From: Anthopleura xanthogrammica
Taxonomy: Eukaryota > Cnidaria > Anthozoa > Actiniaria > Actiniidae
Assembly (NCBI GenBank): GCA_964019055.1
Contig: OZ025222.1
Coordinates: 622,501 to 686,500 of the forward strand
Reading direction: 5' to 3'
DNA length: 64,000 nucleotides
Made by a program: the position numbers and the translations under genes. Shown here one piece after another: positions 10,325 to 25,424 of this stretch; the first letter of the stretch is position 1, and each line of letters begins with the position of its first letter. The notes beneath the pieces were generated by a model. That model ran no database searches. It saw only the letters and a list, made by a program, of their open reading frames with translations, and was not told the DNA's origin.

Positions 10325-11145
10325 CGTCTGCAGTTTAGGTAATAATGTGTAACTTGATTAAGATTGTTGCGCGAGGTCAAAGCGGGTAGTCAGGCGCTGT
10401 GTCAATATTATTGACATATGGCTCATACATGTACATGCATATTATGACGTTGATTAACTTTCCAAGATAGCTGGTCAATGTGCTCGGATGCTCCAATACA
10501 ATGGAAACATTTTCATGCGTACCTTTGTTGGAGGTTATTAGGATCAGTAAGCAGCAGTGCATAAGTCAGATGCGGCTGTAGTTCTGCAAATAGCTCTGCC
10601 ATTTTTAGGTTCAGAGACGGCGGAGCACATTTTGAAATGGGGGGGGGGGGGAGGGTCTTGTATGCGAAGTGGAGGGGGGCTTAAATAAAAAAATATTAAA
10701 GACAAGTATGCAAAAGGAAAAAACTTGGGGGGGGGGGGGTGGGGGTCTCTGAGGTTGCTGACATGCAACAAGCAGCGAAGACTTCACCAACCTTTTTTGA
10801 AATAGCAGTATATATATATTAGTTATACAATGGTTTTCCCATGGGATGTTTTCTAGTATACACACAATGTTCAGGTGGAACTAGAGTATACGTAGGTGAA
10901 AATTCCATAATTGCCAAGTGGGATATTCCATGGTGTGCCACGAGAAATAGTATACCGTTACATCACTTAAAGTTTTATTTTTATCCTGCATTTTTATTGG
11001 TTAAAAATATTAACAATGTTTGATTTTATGTATTTAGCACAAAGCAGTATCTTTGTATCTTTACGACATGTAAGCAATACCCAGGGTGCTACAAAATGAT
11101 TAATAATACATCTGGCAAACCTTCAAAAATCCTTCAAACTTAGAT
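10325..11145. other. Upstream region of copy A, with poly-G runs and a fold-back fragment
   Basis: Probable promoter side of copy A. It contains G-runs (10640-10650, 10728-10739) and, at about 10822-10965, a diverged member of the fold-back family seen at 51081-51236 (shared gttatacaatggttt and agtatacacaca). No gene is visible. Confidence 0.5.
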
Positions 11146-11530
11146 ACCCTGAAACAACCTCTGGGCTGATCTAAGTCAGGGCATGGCTTACTCACAGATC
11201 GAACCCTGAAACAACCTCTGGGCTGATCTAAGTCAGGGCGTGGCTCACTCACAGATAAAACCCTGAAACAACCTCTGGGCTGATCTAAGTCAGGGCATGG
11301 CTTACTCACAGATCGAACCCTGAAACAACCTCTGGGCTGATCTAAGTCAGGGCGTGGCTCACTCACAGATAAAACCCTGAAACAACCTCTGGGCTGATCT
11401 AAGTCAGGGTATGGCTAACTCACAGATCGAACCCTGAAACAGCCTCTGGGCTGATCTAAGTCAGGGCATGGCTAACTCACAGATCGAACCCTGAAACAGC
11501 CTCTGGACTGATCTAAGTCAGGGCACTGCT
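11146..11530. repeat. 57-bp tandem repeat with 114-bp higher-order pattern
   Basis: Nearly seven units of 57 bp with core aaacaacctctgggctgatc. Neighbouring units alternate between catggcttactcacagatcg and cgtggctcactcacagataa endings, so the true period in the left part is 114 bp. It lies downstream of ARL1 (minus strand). Two inverted copies occur in an ARL1 intron at 14655-14772. Confidence 0.88.
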
Positions 11531-11903
11531 AATTTAGTATTTTAGTATTTTCTTTACAAAAGACTGAAGAACTCTTCTGCAGAAAAGCATGATTCACATT
11601 TACCTTCATATATAAAACCAAAGAAATATTTTTGTTATTCCTTTCTTTCTTGGCCAAAAAAAAAATTAATTCCTGAGATGTAATTTTAAATTTATATTTG
11701 AACAGTTAAATTTTTTGACCCTATATTTTTATCACCATGGATACCAATCATGCATGATGTTGTCATGGAAACCAAGAATCTAGCAAGCTCATGAATGAGA
11801 GCAACCAATAAATAATGTCACTCAATTTAGTTGATATTATGAAGATGACGCTTAGTGTTTTATATCGTATAGTACATGATAATGATTAAAAATGCATCGT
11901 AGA

Positions 11904-15459
<3,556 letters not shown>

Positions 15460-16524
15460 TTTGACGAGTTGTTGAAGAAAGAGTTGAAATGGTTGCGTGG
15501 CCAATGGGCAAAACAGCTGACATTAGGATTACGGACTCATAACCCATCAGGCATTGCGCGCGTATATACCACAGGCAACCCAATCATCTAATCAAAATTT
15601 CTTTCCCAGTCGATTTTCTTTTCTTTTCAATTTTCTTTGTTTCTTCTATTATATCTGACATTTTCCATTGTTTTAGTTGCTGCTGACCTTCATAAAAGCA
15701 GTAGTATGTTTTAAGAGATAGTAAGATAGTGAAAAATAGTTGAAAAACTTTACGCCATCAGAAAGAAACAAACTTTATTCGTACAAATTCATGAAGCTTT
15801 GACATGACGAATGTTTTCTCCTTAAATAAAGACTTCTTCCTGCATTTTCTCTAAATGAAGCTCAGTTTGAAGGACAAAATAAGATAATTTTATTGAAATG
15901 TATACCTTATTTTCACTCGGAATCAGTTCTGAAAGGACTAAGGGAAGGTACGTTTTTATTTTTATTTCTAAAAATGGTTGTAGCGCTCCTCTTCGCGGCT
16001 TTTACTCAGTAAGAAATTCATAACCTTTCTTCTATTCGACCCTCATTTATTGATGACCCTGTCCTCTGAAGCCCCAGCCATTCCTAACCCCCCTCCCTAT
16101 AAAAACGTACCTTCCCTACAGAGTATAACTAAAATTGAATGTACAAAAATCTAGAGAGATCGAAAAAAATGATTATATTGATGTAAGGAGAATGTCAATA
16201 ATGATCACAACAATGTACGGATGAGGGAGGGGAGGGAGGGGGGGGGGGGGGGGGGGAAGTCCAACTTGTCCGGTACCGGGGACCTGTAGTGCCGTTTCAC
16301 AAAATATTTTTGGGAAAAGTAGAGAAGTAATATTTCACTAAGCTAACCTTTTACTCGATACTAGTTTTCGGGAGTCTTTCGCTATCTTTCGCTATCATAT
16401 GACTATTGCTTTATATCAAAGTCGTACGGACAAAATTCTTTGATATGTTTTTGAAAAAATACGCACTGTCCCTCCCCCTGTTAGGAACCTTTTTGCTTGT
16501 CATCAGGGCTAGTTAGTCGCCCGA
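15460..16524. other. Intergenic region between ARL1 and copy B
   Basis: ARL1 promoter side. It contains a fold-back element at about 15940-16118 (agggaaggtacgttttta against its inverse aaaacgtaccttccct) and a G-run at 16230-16256. No gene is visible. Confidence 0.55.
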
Positions 16525-19500
16525 TTACAAAGCTGTGTCTTCCATATTTGCATCTGAACCTTTCAACTTCTTCTTCTCATCAGGCACATTGTCTTCATTG
16601 TCCCAGTCACCAATCTTAATGACCTGAAATTTCAAAACGATTCTTTCAGATTTTTCTGCTAAAAGCTAAAACGATTTATTGGGCTACCTGTGGTAGCTCA
16701 TTTTAGAAATAGATTTTTTTCTGTGTAACTAAGTGTTAATCTTCGGGGGGTACTAACCGAAGGAGCAGGGGAAATGTCATGAGGTTCCTCTTCTTCAATG
16801 TCCCATTCAAAGTCGTGTCCAGGCAACCAGGAAAGCAACCAGGCCTTGGTTGGAAACAACAGCTTGGGATCCAGTTCCTCTGCGTAAGCACGGTCAACTT
16901 TTGTTTCTTTTAAGAGAACAAGATAGTCACGTGATAAATATGAAAATGCTAACGATAACTAGGTATGGCTGTTGCCATGGTAACATACCTGTGATCAAAC
17001 TGACAACGGCTCCAACCACAAAGGCAATTAAGACAGAGAGACCAGCGAACCACAGATAAGAGAGGCTGTAGAAGTCGGCAATACCGTTACTGTATTCAAA
17101 TGAAAAAGATATAGATACAAAATCACTGTTGGGTACCCTGTGGTGTATAGTGAGGCGCGTATAGAAGAACAGACTTGAAAGAGAAGAGAATTTTGGGCTA
17201 AGAAAGAAAGAAAGAAAAAGTGGAATGAAGCAAGGGAACAAGATAAAGAAAGGAAGGAAGGAAAAAAGGTAGGAAGCATGCAAGAAAGCAAGGAACCAAG
17301 AAAGGAAACAAGCAAGGAATTCCCTCGCCTTTATAACCAAGAAATTTTCTGTCATCTAACCTGTGTGGTTTCCAGTTATTCTCGATGATTCCTGTGCTGT
17401 TAGAAAGTGTAGCGTTGAACCAGGGACACTGCTCTATGGATCGTTTACCAGGGTATTTATTGGGAGGGTAGATAATAGATCCTAGGAACACCCAGGCCGT
17501 CATGGCGGCAGCCACGAAGACCCCTGCATAGGCTCCCTGTTGGTAGAAAAATAATAAACAGGATATTACATGGTCGCATGGAGATACGAATTTTATCTTC
17601 TCGTGTTGAAAATCTCTTACTCGTATGCTGCGCTCACCCGTGAGAGATCTTTTCAACACTCGGAGATAAAATTCGTATCTCCGCGCGACCATGTAATATC
17701 CTCTATTTAGCTTAACTTGTGGCATAAATACTACGTGTATGCAAAGGCGCGGCTACCTTTCAAGATGGCGCAGGGAACCGTGAAGGAGACTATTACTAAA
17801 TCAGTGAATAAACCGAGAGTATATTGCAACAAAGGGAAGTTGTTGAGCTCGAGTTGATAATACGAGCGACATTCGGGTACTCGGGTACTCGGGTACTCGG
17901 GTACTCGGGTAGATGGACCGCCTTTTTTACCTTGTAATTTGCTCTTCTAACGAACATGCCAAGCAAAAAGATACCGAGTAAAGGACCACCGCAGATACCG
18001 AAAATACTGTATGCAAGCTGAAAGAAAACCAATAGATGACTATTAATATCGTGCAATCATACTCGATCAAACACACGATCTCTTGCATGTTTCCTGGGAA
18101 ACACAGTACGCTAGACTTGCGCAAAGTCCTTCGTCTCTGTATTATATTAGTTCACGCGCAGTGATAAAGCACAGGTAGCTCAACCGGAATCACACGCGCT
18201 CGACGAAGGACTTTCATGCCAAATTTAGCGACCCTAAAACGGTTCGCTGAATTATGCTCGCGCTACAGAAAAAAACATTGCGCTTTTTATCTTGTTGTAT
18301 ATGAGCTAGAGCTAGATTGGACCAATAACATATTGGGTTTTATTCCACTCACCTGTAGTACCATTGTTCCTACATATTTAACAACAAACGCGCCTCCAAT
18401 GATAATCACGCCAAAAGACAGGGCTGATTAAACACAAAAAAATATATATAATTTTCTAAAAAAGGAACAAATTACGGCACAAGATTGATCAACATGTTAG
18501 TGCCTTCTTTCTTTCTTTCTTTTTAGCTATAACTCGGTTAACTTACCAATGACTTTGCATATTTTCGCTTGATCTGCATCTGTTATATCACGCATCCTTT
18601 TCTTGATGATATCTTCAAGTACAACGAGAGCCATGGCGTTCAGGGCTGATGACGCAGTGCTAAGAAGTTCAAAGGAAAGTCTTTATTTTAATGTGCGCTG
18701 CGATTGCCCTGCATACTGCACCACTTGGGTTGTGGGTTTGATCACGGGACCCACCATCTTTATTCAATTAGAATAGACCTTTTTACAGTTCCGTTCAGTG
18801 ACCACGAATAATAAAAGCTATATTGTATTGGAATTTATGAAGATGTATCTGGATCTAACTGGACTAACCTTAGTGCGCCTGCGTAGAGACACGCGGTGAA
18901 CATTCCCGGCACCCCTGGCAAGTGTCCAAGTTTGTTGATGACAAAATATGGAAGAACCTGAAAAGACATTTTCAAACGTCGCTAAATTAAATTTTATGTT
19001 GTTAGCCCGAGTGAACGCTGAATGTAGTTATATTTATTATAACATCTCTACATATACGGCCGAGGAAAATTATTTGTGATTTACGAATTTTCAAGTTTTC
19101 ACGTGTTTATTGCTAAATTAAGTTCGTGTTAAGTTAGCTCGAGTGAACGCTAAATATAGTTATACTTATTGTTCGGTTCCACGCAATTGGTAGCCCGAGT
19201 AATATTCTGTGTGACTTCAAGTTATTCACCTGGTCGTTGCTTGTGATTTTACCATCCTTTCTGAGATCACAGCCCGAGTAAACAGCAAAGATGACCAGAC
19301 CATCCAGACAGCATAACGTAACAACGAAGAGAAGACCAGGGATATTCAACAACACAACTCTGAAGTGAAATAATATTAGTTAAATACGCGGTATTGCCTT
19401 CTTGATAGTACTGCATGGCGTCTCTCGTTTTCTCTCTACAATTTCTTTATGGCGGGCTACCTGTGTCCATACTGCTTGCGAGAGACTGGTGTTTAGTTAA

Positions 19501-22500
19501 ATTTGGTTGTCGCATGCATGTCCGAAACATGTCTGTTGTTTATTAAAACAATCTTAAATTTCTTTCATTTCACCAGGAGTCAGCCCACCTCAAACCTGTC
19601 AGACTGGTTTGACCTGTTTGTATACTCACTTTCTTGCTGCTTTAGTGGTCGGTACAGATAGGAACCTCTGCACAGCGGTCTGACTGACCGTCCAGACGGG
19701 CATTGCAGTGAACGCTCCTCCAAGGGTCAAAGTCCAGAAGGTGTTGCGAACCTTGGGGTCTGGGTTAAAACTGTAGGAGGAAAACATGTATTTTAAAACT
19801 ATGGAACGATATGACAACTGTCTGTCTATTCACTAGTGTGTGGATGTCAAGCCATGCCTTTCTGTGTGTATTTATTCTGTCTGTCTGTCTGTGTGTCTTT
19901 ATTCTGCCTGTCTGTCTGTGTCTTTATTCTGTCTGTCTGTGTGTCTGTGTGTCTGTCTGTGTGTCTGTCTGTCTGTGTGTCTGTCTGTGTGTCTGTCTGT
20001 CTGTGTGTCTGTCTGTGTGTCTGTCTGTCTGTGTGTCTGTCTGTCTGTGTGTCTGTCTGTCTGTGTGTCTGTCTGTCTATCTGAGCGACTGATCGACCGA
20101 TTGACTGATCACTGAGTAATCCGTATAGCATTAATAGTCTGAGTAAACAAGCAGGCTGGCTCTGATGGGGAGATAGGAATCGAACGAGCTAGAAAGAGCT
20201 ATTCTTTCCCTTGATGGACCCGCCTCTCCTCAGTCTGAACGCAGGACTGAATTCGAATGAGTTACTTACTCAAAGAACTTCATTCTTCCAAAATCCTCAT
20301 TGATTTGCCATACTTTGGACAGTCCTCCCACCTCGATGCTGCCAACAATGACAACAATAATCAAACCCGCTACCATGACCATCGACTGGAACACGTCTGT
20401 CCAGATGACAGCCTTTAGACCACCCTGTGGAACGAATGAGAATGAAAAAATTCAAATAATGATGGGAACAATGATGATGGTGATAATAGGGGTGGTAAAA
20501 ATGATGATGGTAGTGATGATGCATAATGAAAGGGATGATGATGATGGTAGTGATGATGCATAATGAAAGGGATGATGATGATGGTAGTGATGATGCATAA
20601 TGAAAGGGATGATGACGATGGTAGTGATGATGCATAATGAAAGGGATGATGATGATGGTAGTGATGATGCATAATGAAAGGGATGATGATGATGGTAGTG
20701 ATGATGCATAATGAAAGGGATGATGATGATGGTAGTGATGATGCATAATGAAAGGGATGATGATGATGGTGGTGACGATGACGATGACGATAATGATGAT
20801 GATGATGATGATAATCAACCAATACTTACCAGGCTTGTGTAGAAGGTGCATACAATGCCAGTAGTAAGAATTGAGGCAGACAGGGGAATACCAGCAACTA
20901 ATAGACAAACAAAACATGAATTAAATCTTTCACAGAAAAGGAAATTAGGTACAAATGACCTCTATTAAACGGTGATGGAAAAATTTTAATCAAAAATCCT
21001 GCACCAATAGATCACATAGTAATTACATAAGACACATTATATAATATCCCACCTGCTTCAAGGGCCAATGAAGGAGCATACAGCACTACAAACAGATACA
21101 AGGTCTTTGAAATAAATAAACAGATAAAGATAAGTCTTTGCACGTTTGCATGATGCAGTTCATGACGCACCTTATATGTTGTGGCGGCCATTTTGAAATG
21201 TGACCAAGCCTTGTCATGAGAATGAGGCTGTAAACAAGATGGCTGCCGCCATGACAGACCTTCAAGGAGCCAATGTTATTGGTATTTCCAGGTAAATAAA
21301 TAGTGCGAGTCCTTCTGGCGAGATTTATTTCCAAGAATCGACTTTTCCTCTGCATAATTATGCTCAACTGATAAATTTGAATGAAGGATGGAAGCTTCTG
21401 GATAGTACTTACGTATTCAAGCATGAAGAATATGCAGCCGACCATCCTGACTCCAACAGAGTAGCGACGCTCAAGGTACTGGGAATAGCAATAGATACTT
21501 TAATCAGTTAATATAACAGCCAATCAGAGTACTGCACTACAGCACATGACGTCACCACGTGATACAGAGCAGCTACACTGATTACCAGGCGTAAGTACTA
21601 TTGGTTAATACTTCAACCAATTAGAATACTGGGCTACATCACGTGACGTCACCACGTGATACAGAGCAGCTTCACTGACTACCAGGCGTAAGTACTATAG
21701 GTTAGTACAGAGTTAGTAACTCTGGTTAGTACGTCAACCAATTAAAATACTGCGCTAAATCACGTGATATCACCACGTGATATAGTTTAGAATCACATAA
21801 TCAGATGATTCAAAGTAGAGACCCATGGCCAGAGGTATCCCATGCTTCTTGTAATCCCTTTCCTTGTTATTCATTTGCACTGTACATATTTATCATGCAG
21901 TTCTTGTACAGCATCTTTTTGCTTCTTCCTGCTGTGTGGGATAGAATTGAGCTCGGTACAAGCCTGTCAAGCCGAGAGGCTTTCAAAGCAAAAGGCTTTC
22001 ATCAGTATTTGTCCCGTGCTTGGGTCAGGCTGTGGTTGGCCAGAGACACTTCCCTCCACCCTTCGCGTTCACAAAGCCCCACAGGAAAGCCGTCTATATT
22101 CATTAGTTTCCCGCTATGCGATCTCCTTGCTAGCACACAGATCGTGTAACTACTGAGTCTAGCTCGTTCGTAGAAACTATTTTTCTCGAAACAAACAACG
22201 AAACAGAAAAGAAAAGACTCCGTTTCTGTTTCTAAAGTAGATTTTAAAGAACTTAAAACGTCTTTATTTGCATATCACGTATATCACGCATGACTGAAAA
22301 GAGCTAAGCATAGAATATCAATGAAGTGTGTAAAATATGATAGTAAACACCTCGTGTAAGATGGACAGAAAAGTTACGAAAACAAAGACATCTGTCAGAG
22401 TCACACACAGCTGGACTTAGAAAAACAAAGTGAGAAGAAAAAAAACAACAGAACTCTTAGGGAGCAGCAGCTAGTATTAAAAAGAGACCACATCACTTTG

Positions 22501-23375
22501 ATTACACCCAGTTCTGGAAGACAGCCATGTAGCCTTGGAGAACAATAAATACCCAAACTTCGAAAGACATTGCACACTGAAAAAATTGCAATGAAGTACT
22601 GAAAAAAGCTTTCATAAATAATTTACCTAAAGATCTTTTAGAATGTTTATTTTGCCTTTCTTTCATATGCAAATTTTTGCTACTAGTTTCAAATGTTTTT
22701 GAAAATCTCAATCATTAGAAAATACCGGTTAATAGGATTAAATGAAATATCGCGTTTCGTCTGGAAATATGTTTTGAAATGCCAAACATTCGGCTTTTGT
22801 CATATCTTTCGTTAAATCTTCAGAGGTTGGTTTTGAAAAAGTGTAGAATGACATGTAAATAGCTAAAACATGAGGCTATCTAAGTTGAATAAATTATGAA
22901 TGTTTGTTTATGATTCTAAGAAAGGACTCGCCTCTTTCAATAAAGTGTGATTTCTTTCGCGTAGTTTAATTCTAACTATACATTGATGTGCAAGTGTTTA
23001 TACTGTAATTATAGGTACAAAAAGTTTTACACTTACCTCATTTGCACATGTAATATTTATCCTTCTAAACATGGGGACGAAGATAATCGCCACCACTCCA
23101 CAGATAATGAAGTATGAAAAGATAATAACATAGTACTGTGCTCCATACGTGTAAATCTCGGATGGTACTCCAAGAAGAGTGATAGCTGAGAGATACGAGA
23201 CGAGCAGAGATATAGCCACTGGTATGATTTGCATCTTACGATCTGCAAGAAGGTATTCTTTGGTTGTCTTTTGTTTTCCTCCCGGGCCACAACCGTACCA
23301 AATCCCGATAGCTGCAGAAATAAGAAGCATGACACTGAAGACGACGTAGTCGACGATGCTGAATTTCTCAGCCAT
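16525..23375 (-). CDS. SLC5 sodium-coupled solute transporter, copy B (complete)
   Basis: Fifteen exons: 23037-23375, 21413-21478, 21053-21104, 20830-20897, 20270-20424, 19630-19770, 19230-19359, 18869-18957, 18547-18659, 18353-18423, 17931-18017, 17361-17536, 16989-17089, 16758-16906, 16525-16623. They total 1836 nt, 611 aa, in frame throughout. The start ATG precedes [12 protein letters not shown]. Family motifs include [43 protein letters not shown], the TM8 sodium-site STASSALN and SYLWFAG. Sequons NAT and NST lie in an extracellular loop. The cytoplasmic tail is acidic and ends TAL, a class I PDZ ligand like the tails of SLC5A6 and SLC5A8. It belongs to the monocarboxylate/multivitamin branch; substrate unknown. 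Its last exon is unrelated to that of C and D. Confidence 0.93.
17560..17702. mobile_element. Fold-back MITE in intron 11 of copy B
   Basis: ggatattacatggtcgcatg at the left is mirrored by cgcgaccatgtaatatcc at the right; arms of about 58 bp surround a ~25-base centre. Fragments of the element at 48501-48712 (caagatggcgcaggga) follow at 17745-17795. Confidence 0.75.
17873..17912. repeat. 8-bp tandem repeat tcgggtac
   Basis: Five copies of tcgggtac, 20 bases before the exon 11 donor of copy B. Confidence 0.85.
19862..20085. repeat. (CTGT/GTGT)n microsatellite
   Basis: About 220 bp of ctgtctgt and gtgtctgt in intron 5 of copy B. It gives open frames on both strands that are artefacts. Confidence 0.95.
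20484..20815. repeat. 37-bp minisatellite, GATGAT-rich
   Basis: About seven and a half units with core gcataatgaaagggatgatg (starts at 20521, 20558, 20595 and so on) followed by plain GAT repeats. It lies in intron 4 of copy B; its long minus-strand frames are artefacts. Confidence 0.92.
21525..21785. repeat. Tandem repeat rich in CACGTG and TGACGTCA
   Basis: Three imperfect units of roughly 100 bp, each with cacgtgacgtcaccacgtga or a variant, in intron 1 of copy B. The cacgtgat words recur in intron 1 of C and D (32756-32815, 42255-42275). Confidence 0.7.
21790..23036. other. Rest of intron 1 of copy B
   Basis: No exon accepted. The stretch at 21805-22150 is open in two plus-strand frames, and 22502-22580 has a short minus-strand frame with splice-like flanks, but neither resembles a known protein. 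Confidence 0.4.
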
Positions 23376-24169
23376 GTTGTAAATACGTCTAAATCAACCG
23401 GCCTTAGTTCGTTGTGGGTGAAGTTCAAGGGCACAGAAGATCAAGAATTGCTCTTTGGCATCAACAAACCAGGTTATCTGATAGTCAACGCTTGTTAATC
23501 AATCATCCATGATTTTTTAAATTATCATAATCTGAATAAACAGCCGCTTTGAAATGCTTGAATTATGGGCACTCTTCTAAGTACATCCAAGGTCATGCTA
23601 AGTGAAATATATAGGTCGGCACATCTTCGGTTTCTTCCTTCCTCTTAAGCAACAGAATACTACAATAACGCAACCAGGTTAAGAAAATAGATTAGTAGTT
23701 CAATTTTGATTTATTTTAATTTGCATTGCGTGACCTTGAGTAAAATTTGTTTGCAAAAAAACACTTAACAGCGTGAAACACGAAAATAATCCTGCAAAAA
23801 GAAAACAGAAAAATTAAGAAAATGTCGCCGGGAAAATATAGTGAAATTGAACAAAAAGAAACCATAAATTATTTGAAAAAGTTGAAGAATCTCAGTTGGT
23901 CTTTCATGGTTTCCGTTGTCACGGAAAAAGATAACCACTAAATATGGCTGGCCAGACTAAAAGTAGTTCAGGAAGTAGGGTTTTTTTCAGTAAGAGAAAA
24001 ATGTTTCTTAAAATACAACACAAAGTTCTGAAGGTTATATATATATATATATATATTTTTTTTTTTGGCGGGAATTCTTTCAAGAAAGCACGGTATCCCA
24101 GCAACCAGCGGTAAAGCCCCAACCTGGGGGGGCAAAAAGAGATTTTTTTCTGAGAATTAAAAAAACAAG

Positions 24170-24617
24170 CATTTTTGTATTTATTATCTACTATTTATTA
24201 TTGCTTTGAAAACCATCTAGAAACACTTGGTACACGAAACCTACAGCTACATTTCTTATGGAACTTTTCTCATGATGGTGAAACACGCTCTAATCTACAC
24301 TTTGGTAACCGTTTTCTTATATATCACTCAACTCTATCACTCCTGGCCAGTCACTCACTCTTCAAAACAAGACTCTACTATATCTCTCCAGAACTAGCTG
24401 AGTTCACTGACACTTTCTACCTGCCTATCTCGCTGCAAAACTCGTAACTTTGACAATGTGAAATCTTGGACAGTGAGCGCCGATTTCTTGGCAGCCCTGT
24501 GCCACAGGTTTTTCTTTTGACTCTGCTCTAATGAATTTTGTAAATAATTTACCATTTCTTACTGTCTCTAGCGCAGCGCCATTGAACTGCTGGAAATGGC
24601 GCTATATAAATATATTA

Positions 24618-24648
<31 letters not shown>

Positions 24649-24660
24649 TATGTGCCATGG
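24170..24660. mobile_element. ~390-bp insertion with (ATT)n tail, absent from unit D
   Basis: Between acatttctta (24255) and tttatgtgcc (24647) the left unit holds extra sequence ending in gcgctatataaatatatt and an (ATT)n tail. The right unit joins these flanks directly at 35658-35666. The tail is SINE/LINE-like. Confidence 0.65.
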
Positions 24661-24738
24661 ATTTGGACTATTAAAAAGTTCACGCCATCTTTAGGTTAGG
24701 TGTTAAGCCTTTTATTTAGTCATTTTTTTAATTTTCAG

Positions 24739-24784
24739 GGAAAATGAATGACAAACACAGACAATCGAAGCAGCAACATAACGA
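24739..24784 (+). other. Orphan exon-like segment
   Basis: A 46-bp stretch bounded by a polypyrimidine tttaattttcag acceptor and a gtgagt donor, containing ATG followed by NDKHRQSKQQHNE in frame. It is duplicated with both splice sites at 35791-35836. No partner exon was found. Confidence 0.3.
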
Positions 24785-25424
24785 GTGAGTATTTATTAGT
24801 ACACTTTTAGTGTTAAACTATATATAGGATTTGAACACACCGTAAAGCATTATACAAGACTGAAATTCCAAAGATGCATAGGCGCCATGTTGGTGTAAGA
24901 TAATCGTACCGTACCTTTAGGTTAATGGAAAAGATTTAATAAAGAAGTTAAAGTCACTTTTAATAGTTTGTATTAAAAAATGAAACACACGCAAAACCCC
25001 TTATATTAAATATATCAAAAAGATTCAATGCGCTGCGCACCGTAAACACCGTGCAGTCACCATGACGACGCACGTGGTCAACCTCAGCAGCAAATAGAGT
25101 TTAAAAATAATGTACATAACATTATTGATGACAGATTTATCTTTAAAACGAAACGAAGAAGCAGAAAAAACGCAAAAAACATGTAACACTCCTGTCATTT
25201 TCTGCCACTGGTCACGTGACCTATTAAAAAAAATTCTAAACTAACTTCGCGAAAAATATATACATGTTTCCATGACCACGGAATGTCGCCACAGGGAGCC
25301 CATGCAGAAAAAATCAGCGATCAACGTGTGGGTTTATACACCCACAAGTCCTACAAGCTATAGTGGATTTGCCGTTGCTATGAGACGGTAACCAAGGGAT
25401 ACTGAAGAAGCAGTACCGCTTACG

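Noticed and set aside
11100..11530. CRISPR-like regular array
   Set aside because: Adjacent units have no unique spacers; the whole 57 bp repeats, and the genome is eukaryotic.
19811..20131. Several long Cys/Val/Ser and Asp/Arg/Gln/Thr-rich frames on both strands
   Set aside because: They come from the CTGT/GTGT microsatellite, which lacks stops in every frame.
20297..20917. 206-codon His/Ser-rich minus-strand frame
   Set aside because: Made by the 37-bp GATGAT minisatellite; the real coding parts are only the two flanking SLC5 exons.
22502..22580. Extra exon of copy B between exons 1 and 2
   Set aside because: Its reading ends in a stop, and A, C and D join exon 1 to exon 2 in phase without it.
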